DNA of 64,000 nucleotides from Pasteuria penetrans (GCF_900538055.1 NZ_UZAC03000001.1:1860001-1924000), one strand, 5' to 3'; positions 1 to 9,268 are shown, counted from the stretch's first letter. Notes: generated by a model from the sequence alone, not told the origin. Numbers and translations: made by a program.

Positions 1-220
1 GGGATAAAAATGGGGGGGTGATCCGAATCGTTATAGTATCACCATCGCCATCGGGACTTCTGTACCAACAAAACAGCCCCACCCTTTTTCCGCCCCGGCC
101 ACTGGTGCCATGGTACCAACAACGTCCCACCGGCAGCGAATAGCGTTCGCGTCGGGGGTGGATCTATATGATGACTTCTAAATTCAGAAACGATAAATTA
201 TAAAAACATGGTGAATGTTT

Positions 221-239
221 ACATGCTATAATAGCATGT
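221..239 (+). promoter_or_regulatory. Extended -10 promoter inside a perfect palindrome
   Basis: The sequence ACATGCTATAATAGCATGT is a 9-bp perfect inverted repeat around one central base. It contains TGCTATAAT, which matches an extended -10 element (TGn-TATAAT). No clear -35 box is visible. A promoter whose -10 sits in a palindrome is a typical place for a dimeric repressor, but this is inference. It lies about 90 nt upstream of the first gene candidate. Confidence 0.4.
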
Positions 240-330
240 TTATTCAATTTACCCAGAGGGGGAGTTTCTAAAAATAGAGAGAATTTTTATCTGAAAACCT
301 TGTCAAGAAATTTATAACTGTAACGGAATA

Positions 331-1089
331 TTGTCGTATAGGGTTGTGGGGCGTCGGGTGCCTATTTTTGTACATGGTCATCAGATGGTAGGTGTATTTT
401 TGATTGCCGACGGGGCTATTCCCTCTATGTCCATCGTCGGTTTATGGTGTGGTGCATCATGGTATATGTCTGCACCTTTGTTTTCTACTCCTATCGCATG
501 TGGGATTCCCTCTTCAGGGGGTACATCAAAAAGTTCAAAGGGGGTAAGTATGTATTACCTTCTGGTCGGTAACAAATGGAGTGAATGGAAACCGTATTCG
601 GCTTTGTTTTTAGGGGGTAATGGTAGTATGCTTGTTGAGACAATGCAAAGTGATCAGGAACTGAGTCAATGGGTTTCGGCACGGTCTCCCGCTTGTTCCT
701 CTTCTGTTCCTGCACGATGGTCTGTTTCTCTGCGGAATGCGCTTGTGGTGTTGTGGGTTCTGTTGGTATATCCACGCCTTGTTCCAGCCCTACGCAAGCA
801 GCTTCCCCCTCAATTGACGGTAACGCGTCTGGTGAAGCAGTTGCCTGCTTATTTTGTTTCCGAGTCCGTATGTTGGTTTTTGCTACATCGTCTCATGCGT
901 TACGATTACATACGCATGAGAGGGGATCTCATCACCTCCGGTACGAAACTTTGGACAACCCTTGATGCAAAGCGTCTCCATGCCTTCGCTACCCATTCTC
1001 CCCAAGTGGGACGTTGGTTGCATCGTATGCGCCTGGCAGAACTGCGTGAGGGACCATCCACTTCCCAGAGAGTTGCTCACCATGGTTAG
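331..1089 (+). CDS. Hypothetical protein, 252 aa
   Basis: An open frame of 252 codons starts with TTG and has only a weak upstream purine stretch; GTG at 346 is an alternative start. I do not recognise the family. The C-terminal 130 residues hold a hydrophobic stretch (about 135-150) followed by an Arg/Leu-rich region. The N-terminal part is Gly/Ser/Cys/Trp rich and less protein-like. It ends 58 nt before the spore protein gene on the same strand. The frame may be real only in part, so confidence is low. Confidence 0.35.
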   Translation: MSYRVVGRRVPIFVHGHQMVGVFLIADGAIPSMSIVGLWCGASWYMSAPLFSTPIACGIPSSGGTSKSSKGVSMYYLLVGNKWSEWKPYSALFLGGNGSMLVETMQSDQELSQWVSARSPACSSSVPARWSVSLRNALVVLWVLLVYPRLVPALRKQLPPQLTVTRLVKQLPAYFVSESVCWFLLHRLMRYDYIRMRGDLITSGTKLWTTLDAKRLHAFATHSPQVGRWLHRMRLAELREGPSTSQRVAHHG

Positions 1090-1119
1090 GTATGTTGTGG
1101 GGGTCGACGGAGCAGGCTA
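1090..1119 (+). promoter_or_regulatory. Possible SigG-type promoter of the SASP gene
   Basis: GTATG (1090-1094) fits the SigF/SigG -35 pattern GHATR. After an 18-bp spacer, CAGGCTA (1113-1119) resembles the -10 pattern CATnnTA with one mismatch. SASP genes are classic SigG targets, so the position makes sense, but the match is short and not unique. Confidence 0.3.
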
Positions 1120-1147
1120 CTTAGTGTCAAGGAGGTGTGACATAAAA

Positions 1148-1420
1148 ATGTTCCAATCATCAACGAACCAACAGCAGGAGGATTCTCGTCGTAACAATTC
1201 CAACAATCTCGTGGTTCCAGGTGCCGCACAAGCCATTGATCAAATGAAGAACGAGATTGCGCAAGAATTTGGGGTTCAATTGGGTCCTGAACAATCCTCC
1301 CGTTCCAATGGTTCCGTAGGTGGGGAGATTACTAGGCGATTGGTAGCCCTGGCTCAGCAGCAAATCAATGACAGCAATTCGGGTAACAAATCAAGTAGTA
1401 GTTTCTTCCCGCCCTCGTAA
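1148..1420 (+). CDS. Small acid-soluble spore protein, alpha/beta type
   Basis: This 90-aa protein coats and protects DNA in the forespore and is degraded at germination by the GPR protease. Diagnostic segments are [17 protein letters not shown] (about 22-38), the GPR cleavage motif [11 protein letters not shown] (36-46), and the family signature [13 protein letters not shown] (54-66). The start is ATG at 1148, 10 nt after a strong Shine-Dalgarno AAGGAGGTG at 1129-1137; the open frame runs further upstream but without a better start. The tail is Ser/Asn rich and ends in FFPPS. A rho-independent terminator follows. It appears to be a single-gene unit, probably transcribed late in the forespore. 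Its presence shows that the organism forms endospores. Confidence 0.95.
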   Translation: MFQSSTNQQQEDSRRNNSNNLVVPGAAQAIDQMKNEIAQEFGVQLGPEQSSRSNGSVGGEITRRLVALAQQQINDSNSGNKSSSSFFPPS

Positions 1421-1511
1421 ATATTTTACTTCCAAAATATTCTATATCATAATATATCTATTCTATATACCAATATATCATGGTTTCAGGCGGATTTAGG
1501 AATACCCAGGG

Positions 1512-1549
1512 GGCAAACGTTGTTTTTAAAACGACGTTTGCCTTTTTTG
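1512..1549 (+). terminator. Rho-independent terminator after the SASP gene
   Basis: GGCAAACGT (1512-1520) pairs with ACGTTTGCC (1534-1542), followed directly by six T residues. Confidence 0.85.
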
Positions 1550-1699
1550 TTTGTGTGGGGGAATATTTACCTTGCAAGAGCTGTTCACTCTCCGGTATGC
1601 TCTTTGTAGGTCCGTGGGGAGCCCATTTTCCCCAGGAAATTATGTTGTAGTTTCCTTGTTTTGTTAGAATGATTATCGTATTTGGAGTGGATTTTCCCT

Positions 1700-2224
1700 A
1701 TGGATAAGGATACCTGTGGACTTGTTCATACTTGTTTGATTCAGGGGGATGTCATTGTCCGTGAGATTTCCCTGCCCATGCTCTTTCATCGTTTATTGGG
1801 TTTACAGGCCACTTCTCCCGTCCTGATACTTGGCACCATCGATATGGGGAAACCCCGCATAGACGTGTATGGGGAGATTCTTACCTTGGCAACAACGGGT
1901 CTTTGTGATTCTCTCTCTGTTCGCCTTCTGCAAGAACCCATAACCCGAACTATTTCCAATCCCCTGTATGATCTACATTTTTCCCAGGAAGTGGCTTTTG
2001 ATGTAGAGGATCCCAGGGGGAACAAACATTTGTACCGCACCTTTTATCTCCATTGCCGGCAGTGTGCCGTACCGTATTTTGTAGCACCACAGCATCCCAC
2101 ATTGAATTTTCTAGAATATGCAGCGGGTTTTTACGAAATGGTGGAGGACTTAGGGGCCGAGACCGGTTGGTTTACCGGTGGTTGTCCGTCTCTGTTTCGT
2201 CCTTGCAGGGATTGCTCCTCTTGA
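1700..2224 (+). CDS. Hypothetical protein, 174 aa
   Basis: The start is probably ATG at 1700 with a GGAG purine stretch about 12 nt upstream; TTG at 1682 would add six residues. The sequence is soluble, with no signal peptide or membrane segment. Features visible are an LFHRLLGLQA segment near residue 28, a central LYRTFYLHCRQC region, and several cysteines near the C-terminus (CPSLFRPCRDC). I do not recognise a family. It lies between the SASP gene and a protease gene on the same strand, and could be co-transcribed with the protease about 120 nt downstream. Confidence 0.5.
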   Translation: MDKDTCGLVHTCLIQGDVIVREISLPMLFHRLLGLQATSPVLILGTIDMGKPRIDVYGEILTLATTGLCDSLSVRLLQEPITRTISNPLYDLHFSQEVAFDVEDPRGNKHLYRTFYLHCRQCAVPYFVAPQHPTLNFLEYAAGFYEMVEDLGAETGWFTGGCPSLFRPCRDCSS

Positions 2225-2345
2225 TTTGTGCTGTGCTTTCCCTATCTAGTGTATCCCTATCTCGTTCTTCCTCATAAGATGGAACAGGCTCAGTTCATCT
2301 TACACATGTACCCGGGGCTGCGGGGGAGAGGGGAAGGACGCCAAT

Positions 2346-3458
2346 ATGGGTTCATCATCATGGTATGGGGAAGCACGGGAACAGCCACGGAGTATATTTT
2401 TGTTCGGCAGTGAGGGAAACATGCACCATTGTCTTCGTTGCATGCATGAAAGGGGAATACGTCCCCTTCGGTGCCTCGTCCATCTTGGGATCATTATTGG
2501 GGAAACGTACTTCTGTGATGGAAATATGAATTTGCGGGCGGAACATATGGAGCCCGATCTACGGATTACGCTTACGGAACCGGAAGGGTCCCGAAGGGCA
2601 GTCCTTCAGGCGGTTCCCACCCTTGCATGGGGAATAAAACGTATCGAGGCGCCGCGCGCGTGGGGTTCCTCTCGCGGGCGTGGTGTACGGGTAGCTATCA
2701 TTGATACCGGTATTGAACGCGGGCATGAGGCTATTGCTGATAATTATGGTGGTGGTATCAATATCCTATCCCCTCATGCCCCCCCGATGGATTACAATGG
2801 CCATGGCACGCATGTCGCGGGGATTGTCGCTGGACGGGCAACGGAGAAAGGTTTGCTTGGTGTGGCCCCACGGGCTATCGTTTATGCGGTCAAGGCCTTC
2901 AATCGGGGTGGTAGTGCTAAACTTTCTGATCTTCTATCCGCACTCAATTGGTGCATCGAAAATCGTATGCAGGTTATTAATATGAGTTTTGGTATGGAAA
3001 CTAAGAGCACGGCTCTGTTGCAGGCTATAGCTACGGTTTATAAACATGGTTCTATCATGGTAGCAGCAACGGGGAATGAGGGTGCCAAGGATCGAATTGA
3101 TTATCCGGCCCGTTGCGAGGAAACAATTGCTGTCACGTCCTTCTCCATCAATGGGAAGCTATCCCATTTCAGCAACATGGGGAAGGGGATTGATTTGGCT
3201 GCCCCCGGTGAGCGGATTGTTTCCTCATGGATTCGGTCTGGGAGACGGGAAATGAGCGGTACTTCAATGGCCGTTCCCCACGTAACAGGTACCGTTGCAC
3301 TCCTCTTACGTCGGTTTGGTTCATTTCATATTGAACATGTTCGGGATCTATTGCGGAGTGCTACTACCCCCCTACCGGGTAGCCGTGCACTCAATGCCTA
3401 CAATGCACTTCAGCTGGGGAAAAGGAGATCCTACAATACTTGGAAGGGGAGTGCTTAA
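2346..3458 (+). CDS. Subtilisin-like serine protease (S8 family)
   Basis: This is a 370-aa S8 peptidase with the full catalytic apparatus: Asp120 (AIIDTG), His153 (NGHGTHVAG), oxyanion Asn244 (AATGNEG) and Ser317 (SGTSMAVPH). The first ~95 residues carry no signal peptide and no membrane segment; they contain several cysteines and may act as a short pro-region. The lack of export signals suggests an intracellular protease, or one active inside the sporulating cell, but no specific subfamily can be assigned. The start ATG at 2346 follows a GGGGAAGG purine stretch; ATG at 2526 is an alternative that would remove 60 residues. It converges with the Gln-rich spore-protein-like gene on the minus strand, with a shared terminator between them. 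Confidence 0.93.
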   Translation: MGSSSWYGEAREQPRSIFLFGSEGNMHHCLRCMHERGIRPLRCLVHLGIIIGETYFCDGNMNLRAEHMEPDLRITLTEPEGSRRAVLQAVPTLAWGIKRIEAPRAWGSSRGRGVRVAIIDTGIERGHEAIADNYGGGINILSPHAPPMDYNGHGTHVAGIVAGRATEKGLLGVAPRAIVYAVKAFNRGGSAKLSDLLSALNWCIENRMQVINMSFGMETKSTALLQAIATVYKHGSIMVAATGNEGAKDRIDYPARCEETIAVTSFSINGKLSHFSNMGKGIDLAAPGERIVSSWIRSGRREMSGTSMAVPHVTGTVALLLRRFGSFHIEHVRDLLRSATTPLPGSRALNAYNALQLGKRRSYNTWKGSA

Positions 3459-3478
3459 AAAGCCCTCCTTATACATGT

Positions 3479-3518
3479 AAAAAGCATCCATCCCGCCCAT
3501 GGGGGCTAAGATGGATGC
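3479..3518. terminator. Terminator between convergent genes
   Basis: GCATCCAT (3484-3491) pairs with ATGGATGC (3511-3518). On the minus strand the stem is followed by TTTTT, so it mainly ends the minus-strand Gln-rich gene; on the plus strand the T stretch is weak. Confidence 0.65.
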
Positions 3519-3554
3519 CTTGTTCTGTTGATTTCCAGTCTCTCATTTCGTCCA

Positions 3555-3788
3555 CTATGGCTGTTGTTGTTGTTGTTGTTGCCTGTTGGGGGACGATGGT
3601 GATTTGTTGGGATTTTGTTGAGAAGGGCTATTTCCCGTTTCAGAACCAAATTCGTATTGGTTGCGACCAGTCATACGGTTTGGTTGTTGACCCCTTTGCC
3701 CTTGTTGTCCCTGTTGTCCCTGTTGCTGTCCCGGGGTTTTTTGTGGTTGTTGCCCAGGCTGTTTTGTTCTGTTATTGTCAAGTTCCAT
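3555..3788 (-). CDS. Probable gamma-type small acid-soluble spore protein
   Basis: This 77-aa protein is built almost entirely of Gln, Asn, Pro, Gly and Ser. Near the middle it carries YEFGSET (about 45-51), which resembles the GPR protease cleavage motif of gamma-type SASPs (TEFASET). Gamma SASPs serve as an amino-acid store in spores; they are Gln/Asn rich and lack hydrophobic residues, as seen here. A strong Shine-Dalgarno AGGAGGTGA lies just upstream of the ATG (about 3796-3804 on the plus strand). The protein ends in a polyglutamine run. Only one cleavage-like motif is present, whereas Bacillus SspE usually has two. A Gln-rich coat protein is the main alternative. Confidence 0.65.
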   Translation of the reverse strand: MELDNNRTKQPGQQPQKTPGQQQGQQGQQGQRGQQPNRMTGRNQYEFGSETGNSPSQQNPNKSPSSPNRQQQQQQQP

Positions 3789-3904
3789 TTGTGCTGCTCA
3801 CCTCCTGCTAGCTAGAGTACCCGGGGAAACGAAAAAATACGCTTTCACTATTTTCCTTATGTGGTGGTCGAATTTTATATTATGAAGGGAGAAATGGTAA
3901 AATA

Positions 3905-4741
3905 ATGTTCTGGTTTTTTGTACCTACCAGGAGTTTATCTCGCCTTGTTGGACGGTGTATGCGTCATCCTGCTAGTAGGAGATTCATTCCATTGTACATT
4001 CGTACCTATGGGGTCGATGTTGATCCTGTGCAGCGATCCCTTAATGAATTTGAACATATGCTTGCATTTTTTACACGCACACTCAGGCCAACAGCGAGGC
4101 CCATTTGTCCTGATGAAAATATCCTGATTTGTCCGGTGGATGGTACGATTACCATGGGGGGAATCATCACAGAGGAAGGGAAAATTGTTGCCAAACGGGG
4201 TACTTATACCTTTTCTGAACTTGTTGCTGGGGATCAGCAAGAAAATTTGGTTGGACAATTTCTCGGTGGAAAGTTTGTGGTTCTTTATCTCAGTCCTAAG
4301 GATTATCATCGCGTGCATGTTCCTTTGCATGGGACCTTGCGGTGCGTTATACATATTCCTGGTGCCTTGCGGCCTGTTCGTACCTGGCGTGTGGAGAGGT
4401 TCCCACGCACGTTAGTTTATAACGAGCGGGTTGTAGTGGTTCTCAAAACGGCGTTTGGTCCTGTGGTATTGGTTTTTGTGGGTGCTATGAATGTGGGATC
4501 CATTCGGCTTGCTCCCTTCCCCACTTTGGTAACTAATCAAAAATCACAGGGTATTCGTGTGGAAAAATGCTCCATACCTCTACATAAAGGGGAAGAGTTA
4601 GGTCATTTTGAAATGGGATCTACAGTGGTACTATGTTTACCCGCAAAATTTGGGCCATGGATCCGCCCACTGGAACGGGGAATGGGTATTCAAATGGGAC
4701 AATCTATGGCTTATTGTCGTCCACCCCGCTCTTCTCATTGA
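3905..4741 (+). CDS. psd: Phosphatidylserine decarboxylase proenzyme
   Basis: The product converts phosphatidylserine to phosphatidylethanolamine in membrane lipid synthesis. The 278-aa sequence has the family's key sites: FFTRTLRPTARP near residue 55, PVDG with Asp79, the PKDYHRVHVP block (131-140) with the conserved histidines, and the self-cleavage site EMGSTVVL with Ser239, which becomes the pyruvoyl group of the small alpha chain. The length is normal for bacterial Psd. The ATG at 3905 is the only start near the purine-rich GAAGGGAG; an upstream ATG at 3895 runs straight into a stop. It is divergent from the gamma-SASP-like gene and is followed by a transporter gene. No pssA lies next to it. 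Confidence 0.92.
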   Translation: MFWFFVPTRSLSRLVGRCMRHPASRRFIPLYIRTYGVDVDPVQRSLNEFEHMLAFFTRTLRPTARPICPDENILICPVDGTITMGGIITEEGKIVAKRGTYTFSELVAGDQQENLVGQFLGGKFVVLYLSPKDYHRVHVPLHGTLRCVIHIPGALRPVRTWRVERFPRTLVYNERVVVVLKTAFGPVVLVFVGAMNVGSIRLAPFPTLVTNQKSQGIRVEKCSIPLHKGEELGHFEMGSTVVLCLPAKFGPWIRPLERGMGIQMGQSMAYCRPPRSSH

Positions 4742-4814
4742 TCGGAATGGGTCGATGGGGCCCCCTGGGAAATAAGGTTTAGCCTATTGGGTTATGCTAT
4801 ACCTGGTGAGTCCT

Positions 4815-6191
4815 ATGCGAGCAACAAAAATTTTGGATCAAAGAGCGTGGTTGCTATTAATTATTAGTGGGTTATTTGCCCTGGTCAACACCCTATCGGG
4901 GATGTTTACTAATATATACCTATGGAAAATCAATCCTAGTTATACAATCATTACCCTTTTCAATCTCACGTATTGTGTCGTTTCTACCCTATCCTTTGTG
5001 ACAGCAGGCTGGTTTTGTAAACGTTTTGACCGAATTGCAACCCTGCGCTTTGGTGCTGTTTTTCTGGCACTCTTTCATATCATTATTCTCATGGTGGGTA
5101 ATCAGGCGATCCATTATATCTATTTTCTGGGAGTTTTACTCGGTTTGGGTTCCGGATACTTCTGGATTGCCTACAACGTGCTCTATTTTGAGATTACGGG
5201 ACCTAAAAATCGGGATTGTTATAATGGTTTACAGGGTTTCACCGCGTCCCTGGCCGGAATGATAGGACCCTTGGTGGCGGGTTGGATCATTGATTTTATG
5301 CCATCGTTTTTAGGTTATCGTGTTATATTTATCAGCTCCTTCTGTTTGTTGCTTATTATTGTTGTAATCACATTGGCCATCCGCCGTGTTCCCACCCCGG
5401 GCCGGTTTTCCCTATTACCCTTGATGGTCACACTGACCCATCCGTCCACGCGCGATTGGTGTCGTATTTGCTGTGCCAAGGTATTGTATGGTTTTCGTGA
5501 GGGGGTTCTTGTATATGTCATCAGTGTCTTCGCATATAGTGTTTTTCACGATGAGTTGGAACTAGGTTGTTTCTTTACCTTGGGTTCTTTTTTATCTATG
5601 GTTGCCTTTGCACTCGTCAGCCGTATATTGACACCCACGAACCGAAACCTGGGTTTTTTCGTTGGTACCCTGGGTATGTTCTTAGCTGTTCTCCCCCTAC
5701 TGCGTCAGCTTGATTCGTTCCATCTTCTATTGTTTGGTGTTCTGCTTTCTATTTTCTATCCCTTTTATGTTGCCCCTCTTATTTCTGCAGTTTTCGATAT
5801 GATGGAAATGCGAGTTTCTGTACAGGCACTGCGTGTAGAACACGTTGTAATGCGTGAATTGTCTATTGGTATAGGACGGATCTTGGGGATGTTATTTTTT
5901 CTCTATTGGGTGGCGGATGGAGCAAAGGGTGACGTAGGGATAGATCGTGCGCGGTGGTTCATCATTTGTATGAGTTTTGTCCAGCTTGGTGTGTGGTGGA
6001 TTATGCGTCCTTTACTCAGGAGAGTCACTACCCCACAACAACGCATTCCGTCATTCCCATTTCATCGCAATGCCCTCTTAGGGGTGGAGGCATCTGAAGA
6101 GACTACGTGGGATGATTCATCCCCGCCACGGAGTCAGGATGAGGGCAAACCGTACAGGGAGAGGGGGAAGGGAAGGGAGAAGGAACAATAA
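4815..6191 (+). CDS. MFS-type membrane transporter
   Basis: The protein is about 458 aa with roughly 12 hydrophobic segments and short polar loops, typical of the major facilitator superfamily. Landmarks are a first helix rich in Leu/Ile, the AGWFCKRFDR loop between helices 2 and 3 that resembles the MFS A-motif region, and a polar, Glu/Lys/Arg-rich tail of about 45 residues. It recalls the Bacillus YqgE group, but that is a tentative comparison and no substrate can be given. ATG at 4815 lies a few bases after GGTGAG; ATG at 4794 would add seven residues. Confidence 0.85.
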   Translation: MRATKILDQRAWLLLIISGLFALVNTLSGMFTNIYLWKINPSYTIITLFNLTYCVVSTLSFVTAGWFCKRFDRIATLRFGAVFLALFHIIILMVGNQAIHYIYFLGVLLGLGSGYFWIAYNVLYFEITGPKNRDCYNGLQGFTASLAGMIGPLVAGWIIDFMPSFLGYRVIFISSFCLLLIIVVITLAIRRVPTPGRFSLLPLMVTLTHPSTRDWCRICCAKVLYGFREGVLVYVISVFAYSVFHDELELGCFFTLGSFLSMVAFALVSRILTPTNRNLGFFVGTLGMFLAVLPLLRQLDSFHLLLFGVLLSIFYPFYVAPLISAVFDMMEMRVSVQALRVEHVVMRELSIGIGRILGMLFFLYWVADGAKGDVGIDRARWFIICMSFVQLGVWWIMRPLLRRVTTPQQRIPSFPFHRNALLGVEASEETTWDDSSPPRSQDEGKPYRERGKGREKEQ

Positions 6192-6654
6192 CTATTGTAT
6201 TTATAATATGATTATAGGGAAAATTGGTCATGGATGGTTGTAATGGTGCGTGTTCCCCTAATAGCAACTTTATGGCCTGTATGGAGACAATTGCGATCTT
6301 GGGGATAGGGGAAATGATATCCCATTGCGTTGGCTCAATACCGTACGTGGCCTGGTTTTTGTTCGTTCATGAGCCGGGCCAAGGGGGATCATATCCCCCT
6401 ATTCTACATATGTCAAGAAAGTATAGTAAGAAATTAGGGTTATTATTTTATTAAGGAGGATAGGGGGATAAAAGGGAAGAAATCATGGGTTTTTTTTCTT
6501 AACAGTGTTGTAATCTTGTTGCAATTGTGGGGATCCGGATGTATAATTCGATGAGATGTTCATAAATGGGTTCATTTCGCCAGTAATCCGTTTATTTTAT
6601 TTGGTATAGTTTCGTGGCCGAATCCTTAAGAATAGGAGGGGGGGTTGATTCCGT
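6192..6654. other. Intergenic region without a supportable gene
   Basis: I see no convincing gene. It holds a short inverted repeat, GGGGGAT-CAT-ATCCCCC (about 6388-6404), and a good Shine-Dalgarno-like AAGGAGG near 6453 followed only by a 6-codon frame. The last 30 nt carry the ribosome-binding site of the next gene. Confidence 0.5.
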
Positions 6655-8622
6655 TTGTCATCGTTAGAAATGTTTTTTTTGAGTTATTCTGTTTTTGGAT
6701 TTATCCTCATGTTCTTATGGAGAGATATCATTTATAAAGGAATAGTACGCGCATGGTTCAATGCTTGGTCCATAGGGGGAAAAGGAAATTCTTCCTCGGG
6801 GGATATGGCATTGTCTACCGAGCATCGTGGGGCACCCCCCCCTCCCGTGGGACTCAAAATGGGTATGGATCTATCCATGGAGGAGGATACCTATCAGGGG
6901 TTCTCTTCACGATCAGTCGGTCCTTGGATCCGGGAGAGGGGAGGTCGTTACCTCCCCGTCCTCCTCTTCCTTCTCGCACTTGTTGTACTTCCCTTCCCTA
7001 TGGACCCCAGCCTTACTACTTGCTACTGGGGTACACTGGGAGGGCTCGCTTTGATTCTCGGGCAGCGATTGGCACGGAGAGGGCTGGCTTACGGTGGTTT
7101 GTGTTTGCTCTGTGTGGCCTCTCTGAGGCTTGTCTTTTGGGTGGAAAAAACGGTTCTAAGTGAGAATTTTTTGCCCCTCTTTAATGCCCGTTCTGCTCTT
7201 TGCTCCGCTCTGATTGCTATCTGGGGTATCTTGGCGTTTTGGAGTGCCAAGTGGCGGTGGGCGGCCTCCAAGGGAAGAATTCCCACGGGGATGCTTCTAT
7301 CCTTTTTGCTGCATTTTGGTTGGGTTTCACTGCTTAGCTTTTACCTGACAACGGAAACGAGCCTTGTTCTTGATTACTGGCGGGTGATGGGGGGGGACCA
7401 CCAGCGCCCCCTGATGGATAATCGGTACGGGGATGTATTTTCTGGTTTCCTATGGATTGTTTTGAGTGTTATGATTGCGTGGATTGGATCGCGTAGCAAA
7501 AGGGTTGCACTTGTTTTCTCTGGATGGTCGATTCTGGTTGTAGCACTTTTAGAGTTATTTCTGAGTACACGAGCAGGAATTACCTTTTTTATCGATTTAT
7601 CACCGTACTGGGGGCTATTGTTACAATTGGTGTTGTTGTTTTTCGTGGGTCTGGTGTTACGATGGCACACGGTACGGGTTGAGGGTCATGCTTGGTGGCG
7701 AAAGGCCTTTCCAACCTTTCCGGCCTGGACAATGGTTGCTATGGTCTCCCTCTTGATCCGGTCCCTTCAGTTTGTATGGACGGATGTTGTCAGGCCGTGG
7801 CCGTCCCTGCCGTCTTTGTTGGTCCATAGTTTGGACTATTTGGGTATTTTCTGTGTAGTTTGGTCGGTGTGGTGTGTCGTATCGGAGGCGATTGCGAGTC
7901 GTTTTGCTTCGCGCAGTTTACATTGGGCTGGCTTTGGTTTGTTGTTGATTATCATTCTCTATTCAGTGTCTCGAATGATTTTTTCCGGTGAGGCTACTGG
8001 TTACCCCTATGTCCCTTTTTTGAATGGGGGATTTTTGATACGTTTGTGGATCACATTGGCCATTATGGGCTATCTGTGGGTGGGATGGAAATTCATGCGC
8101 AGATATCATCCCATGGTACTGTGCTTCCTTCTCTTTACAGGTATAGGCTTTTTTTCTGCTGCTGTTTCTGTGGATGTTTATAATTTGGCACGTTTGTTGG
8201 GTCTTTCTGTTACCTGGGCCCGTGTTTCTGTTTCATCCGTTTTGATGTTTCTGTTGGCGTGGGTGAACTTTTTCAGACAACATGACGTGGTAGTCCGAAA
8301 ATGGGCACGGCGGGCTTTATGGTTATCGGCGGGGAAGCTTTATTTTTTTGATCCCGAGCCCTCAGGCTGGCTTGGTTGGAGAATTGCCCTGGTTTTCGGT
8401 GTTATTCTGATACTATGGTATCGGCGGCATCCTCAATGGTGTAAGCAGGGGGGTCGTCAAGCCTGGCGATTTCTGCAGTGTCTTATAGATCGAATAAAGA
8501 ATCAAGGACAGATGATCCGGGGGGACAACAAGATCGGTGGGAGGATGTTGTTCCCCTGTGGTAGACTCGTACAGGGGGTCCATGCTATACGACGCTGGCT
8601 AAGAAGGAAGCTATGGAAATGA
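6655..8622 (+). CDS. Large polytopic membrane protein, DUF2339-like
   Basis: This 655-aa protein starts at TTG 6655, preceded by AGGAGGGGGGG. It has one N-terminal membrane helix, a polar stretch (about 35-95), then a dozen or more hydrophobic segments, and ends in a basic tail (RRWLRRKLWK). Alternating Leu/Trp-rich helices with LFNARSALC- and LNGGFLIRLW-type segments recall the repeated N/R motifs of the poorly characterised DUF2339 membrane proteins. The family call is tentative; the membrane topology is clear. No enzymatic motif is visible. It lies about 100 nt upstream of greA on the same strand. Confidence 0.75.
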   Translation: MSSLEMFFLSYSVFGFILMFLWRDIIYKGIVRAWFNAWSIGGKGNSSSGDMALSTEHRGAPPPPVGLKMGMDLSMEEDTYQGFSSRSVGPWIRERGGRYLPVLLFLLALVVLPFPMDPSLTTCYWGTLGGLALILGQRLARRGLAYGGLCLLCVASLRLVFWVEKTVLSENFLPLFNARSALCSALIAIWGILAFWSAKWRWAASKGRIPTGMLLSFLLHFGWVSLLSFYLTTETSLVLDYWRVMGGDHQRPLMDNRYGDVFSGFLWIVLSVMIAWIGSRSKRVALVFSGWSILVVALLELFLSTRAGITFFIDLSPYWGLLLQLVLLFFVGLVLRWHTVRVEGHAWWRKAFPTFPAWTMVAMVSLLIRSLQFVWTDVVRPWPSLPSLLVHSLDYLGIFCVVWSVWCVVSEAIASRFASRSLHWAGFGLLLIIILYSVSRMIFSGEATGYPYVPFLNGGFLIRLWITLAIMGYLWVGWKFMRRYHPMVLCFLLFTGIGFFSAAVSVDVYNLARLLGLSVTWARVSVSSVLMFLLAWVNFFRQHDVVVRKWARRALWLSAGKLYFFDPEPSGWLGWRIALVFGVILILWYRRHPQWCKQGGRQAWRFLQCLIDRIKNQGQMIRGDNKIGGRMLFPCGRLVQGVHAIRRWLRRKLWK

Positions 8623-8720
8623 TGAGTGATGGAAATTTATGCGTACAAGTGTTTTGTGGCCTGCTTCTATCGTTTTTGGGGCCCTCAAGTTTGCATGATT
8701 AGGAGGGGTGATTACGATTC

Positions 8721-9206
8721 GTGAGTAAACTATCGAATCAAAAGGAAGTTTTACTGACACAAGAGGGCCTACGGGAGATCAAAGAGGAACTGGAAGACAT
8801 TAAGACTCGCAAACGACGCGAGGTCGCGGAACGGTTGAAGGAGGCAATTGCGCAGGGGGACTTGAGTGAAAATGCTGAGTATGATGCTGCTAAGGAGGAG
8901 CAGGCCTTCATAGAGGCGCGTGTTGGTGTTTTGGAGAGCATGATCCGTAATGCCAAGATGATTGATCCCAAAAAGGGGGATCGTAATTCGGTGGATTTGG
9001 GTTCTAAGGTAACCATCCAGGAGTTGCCAGATGGGGGAGAGGAAACGTACACTATCGTGGGAAGTGCAGAATCAGATCCGGACGCAGGTCGCATTTCCAA
9101 TGAGTCCCCTCTAGGTGCGGAATTGTTGGGTAGGAGACCGGAGGAGATTATCAATGTGGCAGCTCCTGCTGGAATGCTTTCCTTTAAAGTTCTTAAGATC
9201 GGATAG
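8721..9206 (+). CDS. greA: Transcription elongation factor GreA
   Basis: GreA stimulates cleavage of backtracked RNA in stalled RNA polymerase. The 161-aa protein has the N-terminal coiled coil (about 8-80) with the acidic tip GDLSENAEYDAAKEEQ that reaches the polymerase active site, and the C-terminal FKBP-like domain with ISNESPLGAELLGR and the usual AAPAG. The start is GTG at 8721 after AGGAGGGGTG. Length and motifs are normal. A strong terminator follows. Confidence 0.97.
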   Translation: MSKLSNQKEVLLTQEGLREIKEELEDIKTRKRREVAERLKEAIAQGDLSENAEYDAAKEEQAFIEARVGVLESMIRNAKMIDPKKGDRNSVDLGSKVTIQELPDGGEETYTIVGSAESDPDAGRISNESPLGAELLGRRPEEIINVAAPAGMLSFKVLKIG

Positions 9207-9232
9207 TTTTGGATATGCGGATGTTTTTGTAA

Positions 9233-9268
9233 CGCATATAGGGGGCAAAAAGCCCCCTATATGCGTTT
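9233..9268 (+). terminator. Rho-independent terminator after greA
   Basis: CGCATATAGGGGGC (9233-9246) pairs with GCCCCCTATATGCG (9252-9265) around an AAAAA loop and is followed by TTT. It is a 14-bp perfect stem. Confidence 0.9.

Noticed and set aside
1160-1363. Minus-strand frame across the SASP gene
   Set aside because: It is the antisense shadow of a well-supported gene.
6224-6454. Possible small gene after the transporter
   Set aside because: No ribosome-binding site at its start, unusual composition, no family likeness.
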